Positions 1 through 5,929 of a stretch of 33,742 bases of DNA are shown piece by piece. The position numbers and the translations under genes are program-made. Below the pieces are notes generated by a model, which made no database searches, was not told where the DNA came from, and saw only the letters and a list, made by a program, of their open reading frames with translations. Each line of letters opens with the position of its first letter. Position 1 is the first letter of the stretch. Source of the stretch: Bacteroidia bacterium (GTDB taxonomy: Bacteria; Bacteroidota; Bacteroidia; Flavobacteriales; Flavobacteriaceae); assembly GCA_030429455.1 (NCBI GenBank), contig JAUIFC010000024.1, positions 1 through 33,742 on the forward strand. Reading direction: 5' to 3'.

Positions 1-72
1 TACGACATATTATACTGTAAAACAATACTTTAAGTAGATAAATTAGAATAATCAATAAATTATTTATTGTTG

Positions 73-80
73 TATATTTG
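73..80 (+). promoter_or_regulatory. possible -7 promoter element (TATATTTG)
   Basis: TATATTTG matches the Bacteroidetes -7 consensus TAnnTTTG exactly, but no TTG lies about 19 bases upstream. It could drive transcription through repeat copy A into the lipoprotein gene that follows. Bases 1-99 contain no other feature that I can support. Confidence 0.3.
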
Positions 81-99
81 GGTTTGTGCAACAGGCACA

Positions 100-225
100 C
101 TATGTATCTTCAATGGCGAGGTTTGGGAGTTGAAATCAAAAGTCTGGGATTTATTTGCTAACTTTACGATTGAAAAATAAGGGACTGTGCTTCTTTGGTC
201 GCCACTGAAAGATACACTTCCCGTT
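100..225 (+). repeat. palindrome-ended repeat, copy A (attC-like)
   Basis: This 126-bp unit recurs at 983-1108 with the same length and about 14 differences (near 89% identity). Its ends are inverted: bases 104-119 (GTATCTTCAATGGCGA) pair with 199-215 (TCGCCACTGAAAGATAC), about 15 pairs with one bulge and one mismatch. A further AAC...GTT pair flanks these arms. A long imperfect palindrome bounded by AAC and GTT next to a single short gene is the layout of integron attC sites. No integrase gene is in the window, so the integron interpretation is inference; a MITE-like element is the alternative. Confidence 0.75.
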
Positions 226-237
226 TTCATTTATTTA

Positions 238-963
238 ATGAAAAAAATATTTACAGTATTATTTATTGCCATTTTTTTCAGTTGCGCTCCTATTGAGGAA
301 GATAAAATAATTGGAAATTGGTTTTATTCAGATGGTGATAAAATTAATTTTCAGTTTAAGTTCTATAAGAATTCATTGGTTAGTATTTATGCCAATGGTT
401 CGGTAAACAAATTAAAATGGAGAATTGATGCTGATAGCATTTATACATACTATTCCGATAATCCTGGACCTTCTTATAAATATGAATTAGATCTTAATGA
501 CAAAAAATTGAAATTAAATAATGCTGATTTAGTTTTAAATCTTGTAAAAGCTAGAAATTTAGACGAGTTTTTTTTTCATAAGATTATTGGGTTAGAAATT
601 GAATTACCATCTTGTGAACACTCATTAAATAGAACTGAATACCTTGAATTGTATAATCCAAATTATTTATATTTTCCAATTTATGCAGGTTATAGTAATG
701 ATGGTCTAATTGTAAAAACCGAATTGTCTTCTGACTTAAACAACATAGATAAAGAAGTTGCTGAATTCAAAGTCAATTCTAGAAAGGAAATAATAAATCA
801 CCTTAAATTTAATTTAGTTGCAGATAAAAATGTTTCTCAATATCAATTAGATTCGATTAAGAATAAATTAATGAAAACTACTTTAAAGCAGGTTTATAGA
901 GCATATAAGACGGAATTATTAGATGACATGAATGATACTCTTTGGATTTCAATTAAAGAATGA
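238..963 (+). CDS. hypothetical lipoprotein in a repeat-bounded cassette
   Basis: A 241-residue protein of unrecognised family. It begins with a lipoprotein signal peptide (MKKIFTVLFIAIFFSC; lipobox FFSC, lipidated Cys16), so it should sit in the outer or inner membrane facing the periplasm. Residues about 20-100 (starting IGNWFYS) have the alternating pattern of a lipocalin-like beta-barrel, but this is weak. I chose the ATG at 238 rather than the longer frame from 187, because the extra residues would be translated from the end of repeat copy A and would bury the signal peptide. The gene lies between repeat copies A and B. The start of its unit (GTTTTCATT, 223-231) is complementary to its end (AATGAAAAAC, 959-968), as expected of a mobile gene cassette. 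Function unknown. Confidence 0.75.
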   Translation: MKKIFTVLFIAIFFSCAPIEEDKIIGNWFYSDGDKINFQFKFYKNSLVSIYANGSVNKLKWRIDADSIYTYYSDNPGPSYKYELDLNDKKLKLNNADLVLNLVKARNLDEFFFHKIIGLEIELPSCEHSLNRTEYLELYNPNYLYFPIYAGYSNDGLIVKTELSSDLNNIDKEVAEFKVNSRKEIINHLKFNLVADKNVSQYQLDSIKNKLMKTTLKQVYRAYKTELLDDMNDTLWISIKE

Positions 964-982
964 AAAACAAATCCAACTTAGG

Positions 983-1108
983 CTATGTATCTTCAATGGC
1001 GAGGTTTAAGAGTTGAAACGAAAAGTCTGGGAATTATTCTCTAACTTTACGATTGAAAAATAAGCGGCAGTGCTTTTTTGGTCGCCACTCAAAGACACAC
1101 TTCCTGTT
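983..1108 (+). repeat. palindrome-ended repeat, copy B (attC-like)
   Basis: Second copy of the 126-bp repeat at 100-225. The arms 987-1002 and 1082-1098 are again inverted, but with more mismatches (about 13 pairs). ATCCAAC at 971-977 upstream fits the attC R' consensus RYYYAAC, and the unit ends in GTT at 1106-1108. If the attC reading is right, the site belongs to the lipoprotein cassette and spans roughly 962-1108. Both copies share a TAACTTTACG core (1042-1051 here) that is one base from a Bacteroidetes -7 element, so the repeat might also carry a promoter; no -33 TTG was found at the right distance. Confidence 0.75.
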
Positions 1109-1799
1109 AGCAAAAGTTATGAAGAAATATCAAGATTAAAGAATGAACAACGAACGTATCGTATTATTATCTCCATTTTTAATAATTGGGGTTAATCTGG
1201 GAACCGCTTATCTATTTGGACAAATTATTGGCAAATGGGCGTTTATACCAATGATATTATTTGGTTGGATTTTATGGTTGTTTTTCATTTTTAGATATGG
1301 TGGCCAAGTATCTATCAATAATTGGTTAAAAAAACCAAACGGAAAATTTTGGTGGGGTATTTTAGCCCTTTTTATAGGTCTAATCCCTCTGCTTTTATTC
1401 ATTTTTCATTCTGAAACATTATCCAACTGGACAATTTGGCTACCATGGATTATTCTTGCTCTTGTCAATCCATGGATAGAAGAATTTTATTGGCGAGGAC
1501 TGTTACTCGATAATGCAAAAAATTGGTCAAATTGGACTGCTGTTCTGTATAGCAGTATTTTATTTGCAATTAACCACGCTGCTTTTGGAATCAATTCTGA
1601 TATAAATAGTGGATACGCTGTAGTAATCTCAACATTGATAATGGGAATAGTTTGGGGATTTGTTTATTTGAAATCAAAGAGTTTATGGTGGGCTATCCTC
1701 TCTCACTTTATGGTTGATTTTTTTAATCTATCAGTAGCTGCATTTATGGATTTATGGGATAAAGGAGCATGGTAAAACTTAATAAAAACTTTTGCTAAC
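1106..1799. repeat. perfect 13-bp inverted repeat bracketing the CPBP gene
   Basis: GTTAGCAAAAGTT (1106-1118) is the exact reverse complement of AACTTTTGCTAAC (1787-1799). The left arm starts on the last three bases of repeat copy B and ends one base before a six-codon reading frame (1119-1139). The right arm follows the stop codon of the CPBP gene by 11 bases. In integron cassettes the first bases of a cassette (GTTRRRY) are complementary to the start of its own attC (RYYYAAC), which is this arrangement, although the exact R/Y pattern is not met here. Confidence 0.7.
1143..1775 (+). CDS. CPBP family intramembrane glutamic endopeptidase
   Basis: A 210-residue polytopic membrane protein of the CPBP/Abi (CAAX-protease-like) family. 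The three family motifs are present: EEFYWRG (Glu113, Glu114, Arg118), FAINH (Phe141, His145) and HFMVD (His188, Asp192), which together form the active site of intramembrane glutamic proteases such as Rce1. About six hydrophobic segments precede, hold and follow these motifs. In bacteria members are linked to bacteriocin self-immunity or processing, and most have no known substrate; the substrate here is unknown. The gene sits alone between repeat copy B and the group II intron remnant, bracketed by a 13-bp inverted repeat, so it is probably a horizontally moved cassette. A six-codon frame (1119-1139) precedes the start and may affect translation. Confidence 0.88.
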   Translation: MNNERIVLLSPFLIIGVNLGTAYLFGQIIGKWAFIPMILFGWILWLFFIFRYGGQVSINNWLKKPNGKFWWGILALFIGLIPLLLFIFHSETLSNWTIWLPWIILALVNPWIEEFYWRGLLLDNAKNWSNWTAVLYSSILFAINHAAFGINSDINSGYAVVISTLIMGIVWGFVYLKSKSLWWAILSHFMVDFFNLSVAAFMDLWDKGAW

Positions 1800-1811
1800 A
1801 ACTAAGTTTTC

Positions 1812-2138
1812 GTTGCATAGGCAGTATGAACAATCAAAAATTGGCTTGAACGGAACCTAGTCAATCCAGAGGTTGGAGTTTGTCAAGGGAATTCTAAGTG
1901 CTTCGTATAAGATTGGTACGTTGGACACGATAAATATACAAGAGGTATAGGCACAATGTGAATAAAGCTTGTCGACGGCTTAGCGAGGATAGGGCACAAT
2001 TCTCTTGTTTATTTTACCATTGGCAGGTTGGTATTTCATATTAAGGAATTAAATTTGTTTAAGAAGATCTGTATGTTGGGAGACTATCACATACGGCTCT
2101 GTGAAGGCTTGGGGTGAAATTCTCCTTGTCTACTCGAT
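1812..2138 (+). mobile_element. decayed, ORF-less group II intron (5' end uncertain)
   Basis: The stretch between the CPBP gene and the next ORF has no coding capacity but ends like a group II intron. Bases 2065-2100 fold as a domain V hairpin, and 2101-2138 as a domain VI stem with a candidate branch-point A at 2132 and a 3' end in AT (TCTACTCGAT). Upstream, GC-richer unstructured-looking DNA would correspond to domains I-III. Only about 330 bases are present, far less than a full ribozyme plus reverse transcriptase, so the intron protein and much of domain IV are gone. The 5' boundary is a guess: GTTGC at 1812 could be a decayed GUGYG. The element lies directly after the right arm of the CPBP cassette, where an attC-like site would be expected. 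Confidence 0.55.
2065..2100 (+). ncRNA. group II intron domain V hairpin
   Basis: The 36 bases pair as AGATCTGTATG with CATACGGCTCT (10 of 11 pairs, one G-T), then a distal helix closed by a GAGA tetraloop with a two-base bulge (TC) on the 3' side. This is the diagnostic domain V shape. The single mismatch falls where the catalytic AGC triad is expected; the sequence reads ATC there, so catalysis is probably lost. Confidence 0.6.
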
Positions 2139-2152
2139 AATTTACCGCTGTG

Positions 2153-2365
2153 ATGCATATTGATAAACAATCCAAATTGAGAATAGTTATAAAAATTTCA
2201 CTTTTAATCTTCCTTATTTCTTGTAGCAAGAGAAGTGTTACGAAACGTTACTTCAATTCAAATATTAACAATACTAAATCATCGAATTTACATCTTGATG
2301 ACTTCGAATCATACGGTGATTTAATGGATTCAATTGAGAAAATAGCTTCTTTGGTCGCTATTTGA
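2153..2365 (+). CDS. short lipoprotein-like ORF, probably truncated
   Basis: A 70-residue frame with a convincing lipoprotein signal (hydrophobic run SLLIFLIS followed by Cys24-Ser-Lys) and a short low-complexity Asn/Ser-rich region. No family is recognised. I took the ATG at 2153; a GTG lies just before it at 2150. The last residues (ASLVAI) are encoded by a 14-base stretch, 2345-2358, identical to part of repeat copy A (189-202), so the natural 3' end of the gene has probably been lost or fused to a repeat remnant. It begins 14 bases after the intron remnant. It may be a non-functional fragment. Confidence 0.4.
   Translation: MHIDKQSKLRIVIKISLLIFLISCSKRSVTKRYFNSNINNTKSSNLHLDDFESYGDLMDSIEKIASLVAI
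2345..2358 (+). repeat. fragment of the 126-bp repeat
   Basis: GCTTCTTTGGTCGC is identical to 189-202 in copy A, and the following bases (TATTTGAGGTAC) loosely resemble the rest of the right arm. The left arm of a third copy is not visible. This may be the remnant of a third site or chance. Confidence 0.35.
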
Positions 2366-2661
2366 GGTACGCAGAGCTTTACCACAAACTGAAAAATTGC
2401 GGTTGTTATTTGAATGTGAATAAATTGCTAGAATAACAACTTTAATTGTTGACTATGAAATGTTTCAACATTTGTAGCTAATGCTAAAAGAATAATCCTT
2501 CATATTCTAAACAGTTTTGAAAATGTTAAACAATTTCATCAAATTCATTTTTTTGTCATTTATGAAAGATAGCTAATTTTGCCTTCAATACTAATGAAAG
2601 AGGTTTCCTAAGATTTACTTGAATATTAATCCTCCCTAGCTTCAAAACAGAATGTTTAACT
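2366..2661 (+). promoter_or_regulatory. intergenic region with a promoter for the HAD gene
   Basis: This 296-base gap holds two visible elements. A 9-bp inverted repeat (GTTGTTATT at 2402-2410, AATAACAAC at 2432-2440, 21-base loop) may be a weak terminator or a cassette remnant. Further on, TTTG (2552-2555) and TAATTTTG (2574-2581) are 18 bases apart and match the Bacteroidetes promoter consensus, predicting a transcript that starts near 2588, about 70 bases before the HAD-family gene. Nothing else is evident. It marks the border between accessory and core DNA. Confidence 0.55.
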
Positions 2662-3846
2662 ATGAAAACTTTTAAAGAGTTTTACCAACTAATGGAAGTG
2701 CTTAAAGATTTGCGTGTAAAAGCAGTTTCAGAATATTTTAATCAGAACAAACTGTCGTACTCCGAAATAGAAACATTCAAGGCGGTATTATCCAAACTAG
2801 AATCTATTCCAAAAGTCGAAAACAGCTTCGTTCTACGGACAGACAACGCTGAGCCCATTGAAATCGAATTGGATTATGAAATAAATGAATTGATTAAAGA
2901 TCAGCTGTTTTTGCAAAAGGGATTTAAAGACTTAGAAGAGCACTTTGAAACACAAAACAGTTCTTATAAAACAGAAATTTCAGCGGGGTTACATTTTTTG
3001 AACTCAGTCGAATTCGATTATTTGTTTACGGACAGAGATGGTACTATAAGTAATTACTGCGGGCGATATTTAAGCTCGGTTCAAGGTGTTGGCAATGCCA
3101 TAATGCTCTCAGAATTATCTAAAATGATCAAAGAACAGTCCGTTATTCTTACTGCGGCACCTTTATTAAAGGGAGGAATTCAAGATGTCTTGGTTCAACC
3201 TCAAGGACAATTTGTAATTGCAGGGTCAAAAGGACGAGAATTTTTTGATTCCAAAGGGGTATACCATTCATTACCAATCGAAAAGGAACAACAAAGAGTT
3301 CTAGATGATTTATATAATCAATTGGTTGAGCTTTTGGACAAAAACGAATATTCCATTTTTAGATATATTGGCTCAGGTTTGCAACAGAAGTTTGGAGAAA
3401 TAGGCCTAGCACGCCAAGATAAAAACTTGTCAGTGTCATCACAGAAATCTTTGGATTTTAAAAATGAAGTCCTAAACTGTGTCATGAACGTAGATCCAAA
3501 AGGTGATTTTTTAGTTTTGGACGATACAGGAAAGGATTTGGAGATTAACTTATCTTTTGGCAATTCGCAAAATGCAAAGGAATTCAATAAAGGAGATGGC
3601 TTAGATTTTATAGTAAAATCACTTCACCTGGATTTGAAAAGAAAAAAAGTTCTTATTTGTGGAGATACATTTTCAGATGTTTCGATGTTGAGCAAGGCTC
3701 AAGAACTTGATGCAGAGGTGTTTTCCATTTTTGTTACTAAAGACAAGGCCTTAAAAAAGAAAGTAAAAAGTGTGTGTTCAAATTCTTTTTTTGTGGCCAC
3801 ACCTGATACTTTAGTAGCTTTGTTATATAAATATGCCATTTTATGA
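2662..3846 (+). CDS. HAD-superfamily phosphatase, trehalose-phosphatase-like
   Basis: A 394-residue cytoplasmic protein. The first 115 residues are helical and unassigned. A HAD phosphatase fold follows: motif I TDRDGT (nucleophile Asp124, acid/base Asp126), motif II LTAAP (Thr164), a lysine in FNKGDG (Lys310) and motif IV GDTFSD (Asp335, Asp339). The cap sits between motifs II and III, as in the Cof/trehalose-6-phosphate phosphatase branch. The substrate is inferred only from this resemblance; a sugar phosphate is likely, trehalose-6-phosphate possible. No trehalose-phosphate synthase is nearby. A consensus promoter lies at 2552-2581. The stop codon overlaps the start of the next gene by four bases (ATGA), so the two are translationally coupled. 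Confidence 0.75.
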   Translation: MKTFKEFYQLMEVLKDLRVKAVSEYFNQNKLSYSEIETFKAVLSKLESIPKVENSFVLRTDNAEPIEIELDYEINELIKDQLFLQKGFKDLEEHFETQNSSYKTEISAGLHFLNSVEFDYLFTDRDGTISNYCGRYLSSVQGVGNAIMLSELSKMIKEQSVILTAAPLLKGGIQDVLVQPQGQFVIAGSKGREFFDSKGVYHSLPIEKEQQRVLDDLYNQLVELLDKNEYSIFRYIGSGLQQKFGEIGLARQDKNLSVSSQKSLDFKNEVLNCVMNVDPKGDFLVLDDTGKDLEINLSFGNSQNAKEFNKGDGLDFIVKSLHLDLKRKKVLICGDTFSDVSMLSKAQELDAEVFSIFVTKDKALKKKVKSVCSNSFFVATPDTLVALLYKYAIL

Positions 3847-4382
3847 TGAATCAAATTCATATCCAATATTACAAAACCTCCATTGGGGAATTAATTTTAG
3901 GAGCTTATGACCATAAACTTTGTTTGTTGGATTTTCGGTATCGAAAAATGCGAACAGTTGTCGATGGTCGAATAAAACAGATTCTCAATGCAGTGTTTGT
4001 TGAAAAGGATGATATTTTCTTTGTTGATGTGCGGAAACAAATTGATGAATATTTATCAGGTAGTAGAGAAGATTTTAATTTACCAATCCTTCTTCTTGGT
4101 AGTGCATTTCAAAAACAGGTCTGGAATGCCTTGATGGATGTTGGATTTGGTAAAACGGCTTCTTATTTGCAACTAGCCAGAAGTATCAATAATGAAAAAG
4201 CAGTTCGAGCTGTAGCAGCTGCAAATGGCGCAAATGCTTTAGCCTTAATCATACCATGTCATAGAGTGATTGGTAGCAATGGAGAACTTGTTGGGTATGG
4301 AGGCGGATTATCTGTAAAAAGAAAATTGTTGAATTTGGAAAAAGGCATAACAACAGAACATCAACTTACCTTAGATTTTTAA
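3843..4382 (+). CDS. ogt: methylated-DNA-[protein]-cysteine S-methyltransferase
   Basis: A 179-residue suicide DNA repair protein that moves the alkyl group from O6-alkylguanine (and O4-alkylthymine) to its own cysteine. The active-site motif IPCHRV holds the acceptor Cys139. The helix-turn-helix with the arginine finger is VRAVAAANG (Arg122), and the C-terminal GYGGGLSVKRKLL matches the family. The usual NP before the active-site strand is NA here (Asn131-Ala132), a small departure. It lacks the AdaA domains, so it is Ogt type rather than Ada. It overlaps the HAD gene by ATGA and ends 16 bases from a convergent gene, with no clear terminator. Confidence 0.93.
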   Translation: MMNQIHIQYYKTSIGELILGAYDHKLCLLDFRYRKMRTVVDGRIKQILNAVFVEKDDIFFVDVRKQIDEYLSGSREDFNLPILLLGSAFQKQVWNALMDVGFGKTASYLQLARSINNEKAVRAVAAANGANALALIIPCHRVIGSNGELVGYGGGLSVKRKLLNLEKGITTEHQLTLDF

Positions 4383-4398
4383 AGGTTCCATCCAGTTT

Positions 4399-5052
4399 TT
4401 ACACTGTAACGGCATGATTTAAATACCTTCTAAAAGGAAGCATTTCTAAATATACCTTTTTGATATGCGTTTTAAAATTAGCTGAATGAATCTGATTTTC
4501 AGTCAAATAATGCATGACAGCAAAGCTTTTTTGCCGGAGTATTTCGATGTATTTATGGTCTTTTGAAAAGCCTTTTGGTGTTGTTTTTAAAACACTGTCT
4601 TCTATAAATCCTCCAAAGGTTTCTTTAAAACTAGGTTTGTTCATTATGCCATGAAGTACTTCGCCATCATAATCTATAGCATCTCGAATGCTTTTAAGAA
4701 AATCTGGTTTTGGCCGATAAAAGCCACCTGCAAGAAAACATTCGTTGAGCCCTAGATGAATATAAAAATCACTGGTGTTAGGTCTTTTGTCCAAACCAGC
4801 CCCAAAATTGTCTTTGTAAACAGGTTTATTTGGATGAAACAGCAGATTGTTATTTATCCGATTTAGGATTTTTTTTCTTGGAGTTGTGTAATAATCAGGA
4901 TCAATTTCGGCAAGTTCCATGTCTAAATCGACCAACCAATCGAGATATTCTTCGCGGATTGCTTTATACCTACTTCGATGATTATGCATCCAATCTTTAT
5001 GATTGTTTTGTTGTAAATCTTCTAAAAAAATAAATAGTTTTTTAAAATCCAT
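4399..5052 (-). CDS. DUF2461 domain-containing protein
   Basis: A 217-residue protein that is DUF2461 (TIGR02453) over its whole length: the N-terminal FLEDLQQNNHKDWMHNHR, the central FHPNKPVYKDNFGAGL, FYIHLGLNECFLAGGFYRP, and the C-terminal LEMLPFRRYLNHA are hallmark segments. The biochemical function of the family is not established. There is no signal peptide or membrane segment, so it is cytoplasmic. Its start codon shares one base with the stop codon of the S24 regulator (TAATG), so the pair is translationally coupled. It ends 16 bases from ogt on the other strand. Confidence 0.9.
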   Translation of the reverse strand: MDFKKLFIFLEDLQQNNHKDWMHNHRSRYKAIREEYLDWLVDLDMELAEIDPDYYTTPRKKILNRINNNLLFHPNKPVYKDNFGAGLDKRPNTSDFYIHLGLNECFLAGGFYRPKPDFLKSIRDAIDYDGEVLHGIMNKPSFKETFGGFIEDSVLKTTPKGFSKDHKYIEILRQKSFAVMHYLTENQIHSANFKTHIKKVYLEMLPFRRYLNHAVTV

Positions 5053-5822
5053 TAGTCTGGTTTGATATGATTCAACTTTGCTTTGAGCTCTTCCATAGAG
5101 GCTTCAAGTTTTTTTAATATGCTATTTTGCGATAGTTCATTCACACTAAAGGTCAGTTTGCTTGTCACTTCCCATAACTCCTGAATATCCTTGGTTTCAA
5201 TGTTATAAGGTGGATAAATTTCGTTAGTGGAAATTAGCTTTAAATGCTCGTAGTTTTGTTGTTTTTCAATCTTTTTTAAGAGCACAGAATCATACATCAC
5301 GATGACATGTACTTTGTTATTTGTGGCATGTTCAAGGCTCTCAACTGCCTTTGCAAGAACCCAATCTTCAGGTTTAAAAGTTGGTAACATGCTATCGCCT
5401 TCGACTTGAAATCCTCGATATGTCGCATGTCTATATTGAGGAATGGGCATGTCGAACGCAGGGAGACTCTTATACCATTCGCTGTCTTGGATGTTGTGTG
5501 GATAACCAGCAGCTGCTTTTTGATTTACCATGGTAATGTTATCTCTACCTTCGGTATTCACTGTAACTACTTTAGGCATCGTATCAGCCTTGTAGAGGTC
5601 AATTTCTTTTTGTCGACTTAAATCAAATAGCCATAAAGGATTTATTTTATAAATTTTCAGCAATTGTGTGACAACAATGCCCGAAAGTTTTGTTTTACCA
5701 CGTTCAATATCAGCAGTAGATGATTTGATGCCAAGTTTTTCAGCAAATTCAACTTGAGTTAAATTATTAGCCTCTCTTATCTGTTTAAATCTTTGGATTT
5801 CTATTGGCAAATTATTTTTCAT
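5052..5822 (-). CDS. XRE-S24 (LexA-like) transcriptional regulator
   Basis: A 256-residue regulator. Residues about 8-66 form a Cro/C1-type helix-turn-helix (LTQVEFAEKLGIKSSTADIE). Residues about 100-225 form an S24 peptidase domain with EGDSM (nucleophile Ser144), VLLKKI (general base Lys183) and a candidate self-cleavage site KAAAGY (Ala105-Gly106). These residues suggest a repressor that cuts itself when RecA filaments or another stress signal appear. The last 30 residues are a short coiled coil. Three GGA/TCC-type dyads lie just upstream (5828-5879) and are likely its own operators. It is co-transcribed with the DUF2461 gene. No phage genes are nearby, so it is probably a host regulator. 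Similar proteins are annotated as LexA family or phage-repressor-like. Confidence 0.88.
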   Translation of the reverse strand: MKNNLPIEIQRFKQIREANNLTQVEFAEKLGIKSSTADIERGKTKLSGIVVTQLLKIYKINPLWLFDLSRQKEIDLYKADTMPKVVTVNTEGRDNITMVNQKAAAGYPHNIQDSEWYKSLPAFDMPIPQYRHATYRGFQVEGDSMLPTFKPEDWVLAKAVESLEHATNNKVHVIVMYDSVLLKKIEKQQNYEHLKLISTNEIYPPYNIETKDIQELWEVTSKLTFSVNELSQNSILKKLEASMEELKAKLNHIKPD

Positions 5823-5827
5823 AAAAA

Positions 5828-5879
5828 GGAATCATTCCATAAAAATAAGGAAAATATCCTTTACTGAAAGAAAATCCTT
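5828..5879 (-). promoter_or_regulatory. dyad operators upstream of the S24 regulator
   Basis: Within 60 bases of the regulator's start are GGAATCATTCC (5828-5838, perfect dyad around C5833), AAGGAAAATATCCTT (5847-5861, perfect 5-bp arms) and AAGAAAATCCTT (5868-5879, 3-bp arms). All share a GGA/TCC-like half site. Dyads next to a gene for a helix-turn-helix repressor suggest autoregulation. Which dyad is bound is not known. Confidence 0.5.
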
Positions 5880-5897
5880 GAGTTTTGTAAAATAAAA

Positions 5898-5922
5898 AAC
5901 CCTATCCAATTTGGATAGGGTT
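5898..5922 (-). terminator. Rho-independent terminator of the RNase G operon
   Basis: AACCCTATCC (5898-5907) and GGATAGGGTT (5913-5922) form a perfect 10-bp stem with a five-base loop. Read on the minus strand it is followed by TTTTTTATTTT, so it ends transcripts that leave the RNase G gene, whose stop codon lies 8 bases upstream of the stem. It also insulates the S24 regulator promoter. Confidence 0.88.
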
Positions 5923-5929
5923 TGTAGGT

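Noticed and set aside
5052-5822. Phage repressor marking a prophage
   Set aside because: The XRE-S24 architecture also occurs in host regulators, and no phage genes are present in the window.
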